Positions 11,139 through 23,163 of a stretch of DNA of 64,000 nt are shown here, one piece after another. The translations under genes and the position numbers were made by a program. Source of the stretch: Rosa chinensis (Eukaryota > Streptophyta > Magnoliopsida > Rosales > Rosaceae); the NCBI RefSeq assembly GCF_002994745.2, contig NC_037093.1:10458400-10522399 (forward strand), written 5' to 3'. The notes under the pieces were generated by a model, which saw only the letters and a list, made by a program, of their open reading frames with translations, searched no databases and was not told where the DNA came from. Positions within the stretch are counted from its first letter, which is position 1; every line of letters begins with the position of its first letter.

Positions 11139-12348
11139 AGGGGCCGTGACTACTTACCCAATTTCAGCTTAAAAATTATCTCCTTACTCTACTAAGAGTT
11201 TTTTAACCTCATTTACCCAATCTAACATCTATTGATAGTTTTGCCCCTATTAATTAAATTGAAACCCATCGATCTCTCTCTCTCTCTCCCCACTTCTGGC
11301 CGACTGCATCGCCCCTCCGGTTTCGCCAGACCGCCTTCATCATCCTTTCGCCATCGTCAAGCCATGGATCACCACCCCAGCCAAACAACGCCTTCTCCAG
11401 ATCGGATCCAAGAAAACCAACCCAAATCGGGTTCGTCCAAGCAGAGCCCGACTGCGCCACCATGACCATGGCACCCCCGAGCCGCCTCCGACAGCACAAC
11501 CCCAGTCCCCTCCGCCGACCAGACCAATAAGGGACAAACTCAAACCCGGCAACCTCCGCGATCTCCCTCTTCCTCATCGCACACACCACCACCGGAATCT
11601 CCCCGATATGAACAAAAACGACGATCGAAGAGTCCGACCACTCACCAGACTCACACAGAGTCAACAAGTCCCATTTGACGACGGTGAAAGGCTCGCCGCC
11701 GCCGAACAGGGAGGAAAAGCTCAATGTTCTCTCAGGCTCATGGTCAAACTTGTTTTTTTTAGATGATTTGGTTGGCAATAATAAGATTATTGGGAGGCAA
11801 TAATAAGATTATTGAGAGGCAATAATAAGATTAGTAGGGGAAATAAAATGTTTATTGGGGCAATAATAAGATTATTGGGGGGCAATAATAAAATTATTTA
11901 TTTGGATAAACCTCCGAAAGCTTTCAAAATTAAGAACATCTTCATTTTTCACTAATTATTGATCCCCAATAAACTTGTTATTGGGGAGCAATAATATGAT
12001 TACTGGGTATTATTGTGGGGTAATAAAATCAGACGCCGGAATCTGGTCACCAGTCTGGTAGCCGGATTCAGGATTCCGGTGACGGGTTGCTGGATTTCGG
12101 TCACCGGAGTCCGCGGCCGGCCACTGGTCATCGGAGTCCGGCAAGGTCTCCGATGACTTATCTCTCTAAGTGACAAAGAATGAGAGGGCAAAAATGTCCC
12201 AAAAATAAATAAAAAGGAATAAAAAAAAACTTGATTGGGTATTAGGGAAATGATCTCTTAGAGTGTTTGAATAAGTGGGCAATCTCTTGGAGTGTTTGGG
12301 TAAGTGGGGTTAATTAACCCCAAAATTGGGCAAATGATAATTTCCCCT
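11139..12348. mobile_element. Non-autonomous Mutator-like element (possible Pack-MULE)
   Basis: The right end, read inward from 12348 on the minus strand (AGGGGAAATTATCATTTGCCC), closely matches the left end of the coding MULE at 40087 (AGGGGAAATAATCATTTACCC). The left end at 11139 (AGGGGCCGTGACTACTTACCC) is a weaker match. Both elements also share small TTATTGGGGGGCAATAA-type hairpins (here 11776-11900 and about 11975-12020). The GC-rich interior (about 11285-11740) holds overlapping open frames on both strands, the longest 11254-11778 on the minus strand, which may be captured host sequence. No 9-bp target duplication could be established. No transposase. Confidence 0.6.
11776..11900. repeat. 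Tandem GGCAATAATAAGATTATTG units
   Basis: About five partly degenerate copies of a unit of roughly 24 bp with the core GGCAATAATAAGATTATTGG. Each junction recreates the TATTGGGAGGCAATA hairpin motif that marks this MULE family. Confidence 0.8.
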
Positions 12349-12709
12349 AAAGTACTTATTGAAATTGGTTAACTACCACAAATAAAAACATATTTAAAGG
12401 AAAAGAAGCAGAGCTTAAGAGTACATATTGTGCATGCTTATTTCTGTTCCATTATTTCAAAATAAGCTCAAGGAGATAAGCAGTGTTCATTTTTACTGAT
12501 TTTCCCATGCACCAACCACATGAAAATACGGAAACATGTCTCCTAAAGCCCTCATCTCTTTGAAATTTTATCTTTTGTTGAGGGAAACGATCTCATATTA
12601 TTCCTACAAATAGAAAGAATTACACAAAGTTACACGTTGTAAACTAAAAAAAAATTCAATCAGACATGTATATTTGTAATCAATAAAAATGTTGAAGTAC
12701 CTATGAAGG
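12349..12709. other. Non-coding, probable Helitron 3' region
   Basis: No gene. It lies just beyond the helicase C-terminus of the minus-strand Helitron gene and should hold that element's 3' end, but I could not find a hairpin followed by CTRR. Confidence 0.4.
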
Positions 12710-15700
12710 CTATCTATCATTTGTGTTTGAATGAAGCAAAACTTCTTTAAATACGACATTCTTTGTAAATACGCCATCTTCACCAACTATGGATCTTATT
12801 TTAACCAGAACTTTTGTGATTGACTCCAATACTCCTCTCGACAATGCCACATATAATTGTCCATGACTAAAAACATGATCTGGGAGGTAAACACCTACAT
12901 GCGGGATAGTCTGGCCTTGAGATTTGTTTATGGTAAAACAGAAGCTCAGCTTGACTGGAAATTGCTTTCTTGTTAGTTGAAATGGTAGCCCAGCATTTTC
13001 TGCACTTTTCAAAGGAATTCTAGGTAGAAAAACTCTAGTCCCAGCAAACTGTCCTGTTAGTATCTCAGCATCAATCAGATTTTGATACGAACCACGACAC
13101 AACAATCTAGTATTGTTACACAATCCCAATTTAGGGTCAATATTCCTTAAAAGCATGATTAGAGCACCTACTTTCAAAGTTAACTTGTGGGGTGGCAGCC
13201 CACCTGCGGTCATTGAGTTCAGAAACTCTGGTTGGTACAAATTTTTGATGTCATCTTCAACAGAGTCAAATGAGTACAATGTAATTTCTTCACCAGGAAA
13301 CATATTGATTATCTTTTCATTCAACACGTCCACATCGTCGTTTATAGGAGTAATCAATACTCTGTCCACCATGTATCTTGCATCATTTACATGATCACCC
13401 AAATTGGGGAAAACTTTATCAATAATTAGATTGATAGATTTGTCGCTTTCCCATGGAACCACCATGCATTATGGTAAATTTATCATTTCGTCATTGACGA
13501 CTTGTTCACTTCCATCGCCAACACGAAGTAGAAATTCTGCAAATTGGTGGTCATTTATGGATCTCATATTCTGTCTCAATCTCAATATCTGTGTTTGTAC
13601 CCAAAATGTTGCTTTCACAATGGAGGCTTGAATGAGTTCAGACTTCGTTCCTTTAGGAATAATAGGGAGGACTTGACGTAATTCTCCCCCAAAAATCATT
13701 ATCTTTCCACCAAACGGTAATTCGACATCCATTATGTCTCTAAAAGTTCGATCAAGCGCTTTAAAGACATGTCGATGTGTCATAGGTGCCTCATCCCAAA
13801 TAATTGCAGTAGAATCTTATATCAGTCATGCAAGAGCAGACTGTTTACTTATGGAACACATGGATGACGCATCTACATTGAGTGAAATCTTGAATCTAGA
13901 GTGAGCTGTCCTCCCGCCAGGCAATATATTTGCAGCTATTCTAGATGATGTTGTGGCTAAGACTATATGATTCATTCTTCTCAACTTTACCAGTAATGCA
14001 CGGTATAAGTACGTCTTCCCAGTTCCTCCAGGACCATCAATAAAAAATAATGCACTTTCTCTTCCCTCAACTGTGGCCATTATGGTGTTAAATGCGATCA
14101 TTTGGTCGTTGTTAAAGTGGTCAATTGCATCAATATCTTCTTGTGGGACACGTATAGAAATTTTTTCTTCAATACATCTCGGCATTTGTAGACTATCTTC
14201 TGGCTCACTTGTCATTTCAGGCAGATCAAATTCCCTAGTGTTCTTATTAAATTATTCTAGCATTCTGTTTAGATCTTGAAGTAGCCTGTTCCTGACAGAC
14301 CTATCGACAATATCACTTGAAGAAGAATAATCTTCGACCATGAAAGGATAAAATTTGTTCCACAATCTTTGAACACCAGTTGGTTCACTATACACCAAAA
14401 TTGTGACGAATAGTCTCCTCAAAGATGATTGATGGCATTTTAATTGCAGGAGCCTCTAACGAACATTGTCGAATGCTGTTGTCATCTTCTAGCAAACCTC
14501 GTTTCTCAGCTGCTTCCTTAAAAGTTGGTTGCAGAACCCCATTAATAGTAAGCAAATCACGAAATGATGTCTGTCCTCTTATATGATTGAGAAGGACACA
14601 CAGGTAAAACTTCTCTCATTCGGAGGGTGAAACACTGTATATTCTCCCAATGACCTTATAGTTGTTCCTTCTTCTTACCCAAACTTTGTGCCTACTATCC
14701 TACCTATAGTATTGACGGAATTCTCGATACAAATATCCTCTCGCTTCTGGATCCATACGATTCATGGTGAAATATTCAGTAAGCATAGACTTCTGTGCAT
14801 GCTCATCTGCTAGAATGTCTTCTATAGTTTCATCTATATTGAATCTTACTTGTTGCATGTTCGGAAGATGTATTTGTAATCTGTCGATCGTTGGATATAT
14901 TTTGTTCATTAAAATTTAAATATCCTCCATAAAACCTTTGGTGCACAAACCCACTTTGCATCAACAAATTGTCTTATTTCAACGAACTCCGGGTTAGATT
15001 GCATTTCAACTGCAACTCTATCAAGACCTTTGTAGACATACTTATATAAGTATTTGACACTCTTTATGCTTCCACATATTTCAACATTGATGTGACAATC
15101 ATACCGTAGCAACAACCACGGGTTATAGGGAACAACCCAACTATTATCCACCATTGTGTCTCCACATCTACGAAGAGGGACAGGTAAGCGACCTGCTCAT
15201 CTTTGATATATAGGATACGCATTGTTCCCTTGCACAGTGAAATTTGCAAATGATTTTAGATAACTTTTATTACATCTCCCATTTTTCATACATGAAGACT
15301 GTTGGTTTATAGTTCCACATGGACCATGAATCATATGTTTCAACACCAAATCATAAAGTTGAGGCTCTTCATCTTTATTTGGTATTTCGGCTCCAACAAT
15401 GCAGTCATAATCTTTAATTAAGCTTATCATTTTCATCCAACATGACCGGCATGTGTACAGGTGGCAGGCCCCATTTTTGAAATTCAACAACGAATGCATG
15501 AGCAATAACTCTTCTCAATACCCCTTTGGTGATGATGTCTTCTTTTAGTTGCTCAAGTTTTGAACTACCCTGACCTCTAAGTCTGGACGATCTTGTGATG
15601 TTTGTCCAGGGAGTAGCTCACTTTTAATTTCTTCCAAATTCGAGTTACACGTCATAGTGATAAACAAATCTGGTCTGCCATACTTTTGAACCAAAGCCAT

Positions 15701-16338
15701 TGCATCTTGATACCGTTGGTACATATCACGTGGGCTTCCAACAAATGATGATGGCAGAATTGTCCTATGACTGACGTTACCTAAGAAAGTGTGGATTTAT
15801 ATTAAATATTTCTGCAATTGTACAATTGAAAAACTTACATATCTAATGTAGGTGAAAGTAAAATATTAATTCTTCCCGGCATTGTTTTCCCCAGCAATTA
15901 AAGAGTCTTGAAGACCTTGATAAAATTCTTTCCGAATTGTATCTTGATTGCTACGAAGCCATCTAAGTTTTTGTGATTCAATTTTCACGTAATCATCTAC
16001 AATATACTATTGTAAGAGCCGTCCGCCTCAAAGTAGAGGATTTTCATCACCTGGGCGCATCTGCACAATCAAGTTTTTTGTTTTTTTTTTTGTTTTTAGC
16101 ATGTGTTTAAGTATGATGTTTTTTCATGTTATGCAATAGGAACTAACGTTGAAAAAAAAAGTACTAACCTGTAACATATATGCATAATAATCCCAACATG
16201 ACATAGGTCTTCCGTTCTCGTGCATAGGGTCGTAATATCCGACCGAGTCTTTAACATTCGAGAGTCTTTCACTAATTGTTTGGACAATTAAATCTCTTCC
16301 ATTCTGATTGATGTCGCCCCCTGCTACTATAATAGCAG
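12710..16338 (-). pseudogene. Helitron Rep-helicase pseudogene, Rep and Pif1-like helicase part
   Basis: Minus-strand remains of the protein that drives rolling-circle transposition. From the 3' end inward, the Pif1/RRM3-type helicase has Walker A GPGGTGKTYLY (in 13826-14215), Walker B IIWDEAP (about 13785-13805), a GGKIMIFGGELRQ motif (13469-13783), and motifs INKSQGQT and QLYVALSR (12710-13465). Upstream lies the Rep nuclease: PDLFITMTCN (about 15660-15690), an HUH-site relative reading GLPPVHMP (about 15455-15480) in which the first histidine is proline, and a tyrosine motif KYLYKYVYKG (about 15010-15040). Stops separate the helicase blocks, and frames shift in the Rep region. The segment 16124-16338 continues into sequence beyond the inserted solo LTR. 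Not functional as it stands. Confidence 0.88.
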
Positions 16339-19100
16339 TGTGACGTCCCGAACCCGAATTCACCGGGTTACTAGTCATTTGGACGGCAAACAACTTTTAC
16401 TTTCACTTTTACTGTCGTTTCAATGCTTTTAGGGGGCCCTAAAAGTTGACTTTTTGTTCGGGTCAAAATTTGAGAAAATTTCCTTCATGAAAGTTGTAGA
16501 GGACGTTAAACCGAACGCGTGCATATGTGGTGCGTAAAAATTGGACTTAGTATGTGAGAGTTATGGCCAAAAATGTAGAATTTACTGTTCATGGTAAGTT
16601 GTATATATATATATGGAAATTACTGTTGGTAGATTTCCATTTTTGGAAAATCTACCTAGCCCCCGGTAACTTTCTCTTCTCTCTCCCCGACCCTTCCTCC
16701 CTTTCGGCCCGATCTCTTCCCCCTCCGATTTCTTCCTCCTTCGGCCGACCCAGAAAGTAATCCGGCCACCCCCAAGCTCGGTTTCTTCCCCTTATCACGT
16801 CTGTGGAGGTATATTACGGTGATTTGGCCGGAGAAGCTCGATTTGGAGCGGAGGAAGCTACGGTGGCAGTTAGCCATTTTTGCCGATTTCCGGCGATTCC
16901 GGCCACCTCTGGTCACCATTTTGCCGTCGAAGGTTTGGTTTTCCACGGAGATCATTTCGCCCCTAGCCTCGAATCAAGATTTGAAGTGTAGAGGCAGAAT
17001 TGAAAATCTAGGGTTCTTGATTTTCTGGGTTTTCTTCACCGGTTGAATTCGACTGGTTAAAGGTAAAATTGGGATGTGTTGTAGTTGAGAAAATTGATCA
17101 GTGTGTTGTGTAGGTGCTGCTGTCAAAATATGGTGGCCATCGGAGGTGGTTGCCGCCTGCGCGTGGGTCCCACGCGCCGCCACTGTGGGTGGCGCGTGGA
17201 GGCGTGTTGGGCTGTGTTTTAATTTCAGTTTTTAGCCCATTAAATCCTATAAATATTGTAGAGCTTATATATGAAATTTGGTGAATTTTGGAGAAGCTTG
17301 GAATTAATTATGAATTTTTGAAGTTTAGGGTTTCGATTATCGAATTACGAGAATCCGGCCGTCGGATATCTCTCGGTTCTGCCTTGGAACCTTTAAATTA
17401 ACGAAATGGTATTAGTGGTATAATTTGGGTTGCATCCGAGGAGAAGTGGAGATGTAATTATGAGGATTTGATTTTGAGAATCGTATTTAATTGTTGAATA
17501 GTTATTCACGGAATATAATTGTGTACAGGGCGATGTACCGAGCTATTGCTCGACGAAGGAACTCGTATGCATGGTCGCCTAAATAGTATTGTGAGTGGAC
17601 ATTTATTTTAAATTAATTGTGCATGCAGTATATTAGCATTTTTCCAATTGAGATTTAATTTATAATTTGAATTATTGAGTTTTATGACTTTATGAGATTT
17701 AGTTTATCGAGATTTATTTATGAATTACGAGATTAGTATTGAAATTCCTTCCCGAGGGCTTTTAGTAGATTTTTGAGATAGTCATTCATGAGTTATTGAA
17801 TTGAGGAATGATTTTCGGGAAGTGACTGATTCAGAAAATATTATGAGAATTTTGGATTTCGAATATCGGTTTTTATGAGGATTCACGAGTACGAATGTTT
17901 CATCGAATATTTGAGCATGATTGATTATCGAGATTTATTGAGCTTTGAGCTCCGTACTTATCAGCTTTGAAGTTAGATTGAGTTTTCCTTTCCGAAAGCA
18001 TTTATTGATTTACAGAGTATTTGATTTTATGCTTTCGAGGATGCTTTCGAGGATTTATTGAGATTTTGAGGTTATTTTCAGTTTCTTGAGGAGGCTATTC
18101 AGTTGATTAAGGAGGCCAGTTTTGGCGCATGCGTATCTTACCTAGTTGGCAGTCCCTTCTAGGTAATAGTCTGGTTGGCAGTCCCTTCCAGACTACAGCT
18201 CGGTTGGCAGTCCCATCCGATGCATCACCTGGTTGGCAGTCCCTTCCAGATGACATGAGGTAGTTGGTCGGCAGTCCCGTCTACTACCTGTGGTTAGTCG
18301 GCAGTCTCGTCTACCACATGTGGCTAGTTGGCAGTCCCATCTATTCACCGCCTCCTATTCCGGTTGGCAGTCCCTTCCGATGCGTCATCTGGGTGGCAGT
18401 CCCTCCTAGATGGCATGAGATGACTAGACAGCAGTCCTTTCTAGTCATCAAACGAGCCTCATGAAAATGATGTTTTTATAAGGATTGAGGATGAGATTTT
18501 AAGAGATTTCAAGATGTTCTTGTTACGTGATTGAGATTTCAGTAAAGAGGATGATTAAGAGTGTGTTCAAGATTGTTACTGCATGCGAGGTTTTAGAGAA
18601 TAACTTGGGAAAGCATTTAGTTTTACTTATTCATTTGAAATGACTTATTTTTTGTCCACTCACTCTAACGGATTTTAAATGTTTTCCCCTGGGCCCTTCG
18701 GTTTTAAATGCCCAGTTTGCAGGCCAGTTTAGCTTGAGGTCGAGCGTACTTGGGGTTGAGGCATAGCTGTCATAGCTTCCGCATTATAAAAGTATTGGTA
18801 GTTTATCTTGTATTCTACCTTCTTGTACGCCTGAGAAATAGATTGCTCTGATATCTCTTGAGATTAATATTCTTAAGTTTCAGAATTGTTTTGTGATATG
18901 AGAGATGTTGTGATATAGGGAGCAGGGTGGCTCCAGGAGAATAAGGATGGATGATTTAGAAGTGTAATTGTTTGTTTACAGGTTTTGGGTTGTCCATTTT
19001 TAGGGGAAGTTCTGTCAAATTTTTTGGTAGAATTTCTTCTAAGGTGGGCCCCGCAGGGCCTTTTCGGATTTCAGGGTGAAATCCGTGGCGGGTCCTGTCA
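16339..19100. mobile_element. Solo LTR, copy 1 (2,762 bp)
   Basis: Starts TGTGACGTCCCGAACCCG, ends GGCGGGTCCTGTCA (TG...CA), and is flanked by the 5-bp duplication AGCAG (16334-16338 and 19101-19105). No internal retrotransposon sequence adjoins it, so it is a solo LTR left by recombination between the LTRs of a full element. It interrupts the Helitron Rep-helicase gene. A second copy of the family sits at 45991-48806. The two agree well near both ends and in the hairpin array but differ strongly around 16600-16990. Open frames inside (for example 16656-16955) look incidental. The internal region is absent, so the superfamily cannot be assigned. Confidence 0.9.
18138..18449. repeat. Array of ten hairpins with constant loop and variable stems
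   Basis: Ten units, mostly 29 nt long. Each is a 7-9 nt arm, a 13-nt loop close to TTGGCAGTCCCTT, and a second arm complementary to the first. Units 1-4 follow each other without spacers (18138, 18167, 18196, 18225). Stem pairs include TTACCTAG/CTAGGTAA (unit 1), TAGTCTGG/CCAGACTA (unit 2), TCACCTGG/CCAGATGA (unit 4, one mismatch), GTGGTTAG/CTACCAC (unit 6, one bulge), CATCTGG/CTAGATG (unit 9, one G-T) and GATGACTAG/CTAGTCATC (unit 10). Units 3, 7 and 8 pair only next to the loop. Function unknown; DNA- and RNA-level roles are both possible. Confidence 0.9.
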
Positions 19101-19105
19101 AGCAG

Positions 19106-20248
19106 CAACTTGTGATGCAGATGGTAAACAATACTGACGTTGATTAGAATACTGCTCTCATATGATCAGCCTGCAGTTGGACAAGTCTTGGCGTTGTCCT
19201 AGACTTCGAAATTGATGGACAAATGGATTATAGTGATTCAATATCTATTGTATCTTTTCAACCAGTTCCCTGTCTAAAACTGCACTTTTGGACAATCGAT
19301 TGTCAAGTTCATGCTCGGTGTCATATATGTAAGCCTGTAGAGATCGTGGTCTCGCCCCTTCACTTGGTAAAAGCCCACCAATCTTATGATATATAGAACT
19401 TGAAGCATGAAAAGTATAAATCCCACGACCTTGAACATTAATGGATTCATCAACATGCACACCCATTGAAGTGAATGCAAACACATTATTGTAGGCTCGG
19501 ATATTTTGTCTGAATTTTCTGTCAACCTCTGTTTGGTCAAAAAGAGCTGCATCATTTCGGGCGGAGAGGGTATTAGAGGCAGAACAATATTTTCTTTCGA
19601 ACAATACAAATTGAAGGTCTCTCGATGAAATAACCGTGCATTGCAGTATGGACATGTTCTTAGTGCGGGCAATCGACAAAATGGGACACCCCATCCCTCA
19701 TTAAAATCTCTAGCACAGTTGTGGTTTACTACTGCTCTTCTTTTACGTTGCACTGGGCTAACACTGCTGCTGCGCTGATACTCTTCGTTATTCTTTAGCT
19801 CAATGTTGTGGTTATGATCCTCATGATCATTCATATGCTCGTTGTTATTATGGTCATCGTCGTGATTATTCATTGTGATATTAGGCATCTCTATTTATAA
19901 GTGAAAATATACAATTTTAGCTAAAACCCTTAAAAAAAATTACTTACATTAATTGGCTTAATTAATAAAGATTTGGTAAGCTTACCGTAAGGCACATAAC
20001 TTTGAATAACCACATCGCTTGTTCGAGACATAGTCGAACAGGCTAATTGCCTTATGTGGGTTAAGCGCACCCTTGCAGCATCTTGGTCATGGTTTTGGGA
20101 ATATGATGAAACTCTTGAACTTACGCTCTTGTTGTCGAAGTGTACTATTAACATAATAATAAGCAATTGTCAATTATTTTAATTCCAATTATTAAGCTTA
20201 CAATTTTTGTTTCAGGTTATAAAGACACATATACATACATCGTCTAAC
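19106..20248 (-). pseudogene. Helitron Rep-helicase pseudogene, N-terminal-middle part
   Basis: Continuation of the minus-strand Helitron gene on the other side of the solo LTR. The segment 19245-19694 has the conserved helitron-like N-terminal signature (FRQNIRAYNNVFAFTSMG, then IYHKIGGLLPSEGARP), and 19274-19888 overlaps it in another frame with a cysteine-rich patch (CPYCNARLF). 19930-20166 adds a further upstream stretch (ARVRLTHIRQLA). This domain precedes the Rep nuclease in plant Helitron proteins. Frames change between blocks, which may reflect both introns and decay. At 20248 the gene is broken by the LINE-like insertion, and its probable first coding block resumes at 34778. Confidence 0.8.
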
Positions 20249-21039
20249 TGTACATTTTAGCGGAGTGAACAAAAACCGAAGCCCTCGAGGAGTAAAAAAC
20301 AGAACGCGCCCCACGCGCGAGAGAGAAGAGAAAAGTTTCGCAGGATCTCTCCCAGCCGAACGCCGCCGGCGCTCCTGCCACTGCGTTCCGGTCCGGGAGT
20401 GGATGTGGTCTGGGAGTGCAGCGGGGTTCCTTGGCAGAAGCGTGGTCCACGTCTGGAGAAAGAAGGGTCGATCTCGGTGTGGGAAGATCGATGTCGATCT
20501 GTCCTTCCCGGATCGTGGGCGAGGGTAGACGCGGTGCAGCTCCGGGGCGCGGCTTGCCGGCGGCGATACTGGGAGTCACTTTTGCAACTAGGTTCTGTGC
20601 GGCGGCGTAGATCTCGATCTCATGGCCGAGATGAGCCCAGTGAGGGCTTAACTCGCTTTTGGATCTGGTTTCGGACATACATCGGGTTGCTGGGTGGCCT
20701 GCGTTGGGTCGCTGTGGTGCAGGGGCGCAGGGAGGCGGCGCGGCGGCGTAGTGCTCCAAGGAGGCGGCCTGGTGCAGGCGGAAGGCGGTGGCTGCAATCT
20801 TGGTGGTCTGCAGTGTTGGGTCCTCGGGGGAGATGGCGGTTGGGCAGGGCTTTTTCTTTTGGGCCTTACTGGTGGTTTTTAATTTCTAGTTGTTTTGTTT
20901 CCAGTTATTTGCTTACAGTTGTTGTTCTGTTGAAAATAAGTTCCTACAGTAGTGGTGTAGGGCTTGTCGGGCTTGGTGCCTGTTTGTGCACTCTATGTGC
21001 CTTGTCTGCTCTTGGTAGGCGGCGAGTTCCTTGCATTAG

Positions 21040-23138
21040 TGATAGGAGCATAAATGCGACGAATATAGTGTGAAATCCCTTACACTTTTCTTAGCTATTT
21101 CCTTTAAAAAGTCAGTTTTAACTTTGTTTTCTTTTTAGGTAGTTCGTGAAGTGATTCAAGAGAAATAAGAGCTGAAAGGGAGCAACGAAGCCATGAAACA
21201 TGAAGTACTGATGCAGAGGACCAAGTTTGATCAACCATTTGGCCAGAAATTACAAGGAAAGTCCACGGAATTCATTGTGCAAAACAGTTGCTGCAAAGCA
21301 GAAAACTGCAGTTTCAGAATCAGCTTTCTGGGAACGGTTTTGAGGAGAAATTATTGCATCATTCCAGCTTCACATTTGAAGAAAGGACCAGCGATCCTTG
21401 AAGACATGATGTTATACTTCAACTACAGCCAAAGAACAGGTCAAAATCATCAACGAGGCAGTAGGAAATCAAAGTCGAAGTATGCTTCCCGATAAGGCAG
21501 AAACTGTCAGCTTTTCACGAAGCTTTTTGAGAGATCTTTTCCGGCGATTTTCTTGGAGTTTTTCCAGAAGGTTATCGATCATTCTAGATGATATGATGTC
21601 ATAGAACACGTGGGAGTCAAGAACCATCCAGAAACTTGTCAAGACGAAGTCGTTCCTTGTCCAAGAAGGAAGCTTCAGAGTAAGAAATCGAAACCTAGTC
21701 GAAACAGGACTGTTTGGCAGAAATCTTTTGTGGACGAATTTTGGGGGCATTTTTGGAAGGTTATTGCTGCTGCAAACATGAAGGAGAGTCCTAGAATGAT
21801 TCCTCAAGATTTTGGGAAGATTACTAAGGCTTGAAAATCATTTAATTATGCACCAAGTAGAGTGATCCTCAAGCAATTAGGAGAGGCTTTCAAAGCAGAA
21901 TTGGGAAAGGAAACTAGGGCTGTGTATTCTATATATATAGAGCAGTATAACACGTTGAGACACACCATCCTACAGCGCCTCTTAAGCTCCTAACCCTAGC
22001 ACACAAAGTCTCAAAAATTCCCAAGTCTTCAAGAAGGAAAAACCGTGCACATCACCATCCATCTCCATCAAGCTCCTGCCGTGCCCCATCTTGAAGGATT
22101 GCCTGCATCTAAGGCTGCCTAAAAGTGAATTCGTGGCTCTCATACTCTGCTCTTTACGGTTTTTATCCTCTTGTAATCGAATACTCATGCTTTTAATTGT
22201 TGAATTTAAGACCATGTGTGGCTAGTTATTTTTGTTAGGGGCGAGGTTTGAAGCCCCAATTATGCAGAACATATGTTTGATTAAACTTAGTTTCTTGATC
22301 TATGGTGTGGGTTGGTTGTTTATCTCTGATTGATTGAAAACTTTTGCATGTGTATGTTTTATGGTCGCGAACATAGGATTTATGCATGTAATTGGAGCTA
22401 GGTTTAGAAAATAATTCACCTAATCGTTTTGTTTTCTAATCCACAAGTATGCAAGGCTTTGAACAAAAGTTGATGTTTTAAACAACTAGAAGAGCATGCT
22501 AGGTAGGCGTTCCACACTAGACTGCAACTCTATAATCAATCGTTTCCATGAGATCTTAATGCTTCAAATATGTTGACACTATATGTGTTGTTGATAGGAT
22601 AGCGTTCTATACCTTGATTGCATGTTTGATAGGCTTAGCTATTGTGCGTTCACGTAGACTAAGTAATTAGGGAAACATTAATAAGGGACATGATCTGCTC
22701 CGACTTGTTTCTTGGTTGATTTCTGTTCACACCTTAGTAATTGAAACTAGGTTAACTTAACATTGTTCGAAAGTAATTGGTGGTGGATTTCCGAGTCTCT
22801 AACGTCTTCTCCATATTGTTTTTCAACTTAAAATTCGAAATTGCTTTCTTTGTTTTCCTTTAATTTTCGTAAAACTTAAAAACCCCCAAAACATTTACTT
22901 TTTTCCTTTCTTCTTTTATTTCGTTGCTTCCTCTCTCCTTTTCCCTATTCTACGTTTGTTTTCCTTTCTTTTAGTTAGTTTCTTTGTTTTGTGTTCTTTG
23001 TTAGTTTAGCTTAGTTTATTTTTCTTTGTGATTAATTGGTTACCCTCAATCCTTGGCATCGAACGATCCTTGCTTACTCTATATTGCTAACGACTACATC
23101 TTGCAGGGTTAAGTTGAGCGCTTGTTTTTAGCGTATCA
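21040..23138 (+). repeat. Athila 5' LTR
   Basis: 2,099 bp, TGATAGGAGC...GCGTATCA. A TATA box (TATATATATA, 21930-21939) sits mid-LTR and should place transcription start about 30 bases downstream. Short open frames (21193-21495 and 21610-21834) recur unchanged in the other LTR and are not treated as genes. Confidence 0.95.
21930..21939 (+). promoter_or_regulatory. TATA box of Athila 5' LTR
   Basis: TATATATATA in a CG-flanked context, followed by AGAGCAGTATAACACG. It is repeated at 32878-32887 in the 3' LTR. Position and sequence fit a pol II core promoter driving the genomic RNA. Confidence 0.6.
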
Positions 23139-23143
23139 ATTTT

Positions 23144-23163
23144 TGGCGCCGCGTCGCCGGGGA
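23144..23163 (+). promoter_or_regulatory. Primer-binding site (tRNA-Asp-like)
   Basis: TGGCGCCGCGTCGCCGGGGA, five bases after the LTR end. It resembles the complement of the 3' end of plant tRNA-Asp used by Athila elements, but with two extra bases in the middle relative to the usual form. Confidence 0.7.

Noticed and set aside
11130..12357. 9-bp target duplication for the small MULE
   Set aside because: Flanks share only AAGT; not enough.
18138..18449. CRISPR-like array
   Set aside because: Regular units with a conserved core resemble repeats and spacers, but the variable parts are complementary arms, not unrelated spacers, and this is a plant LTR.
20399..21073. Long GC-rich plus-strand open frame
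   Set aside because: Other frames and the opposite strand are equally open, there is no recognisable domain, and it runs across the LINE-like/Athila junction.
21193..21834. Open frames repeated at 32141-32782
   Set aside because: They are duplicated because they lie in the two LTRs; short, no recognisable domain, and they overlap frames on the other strand.
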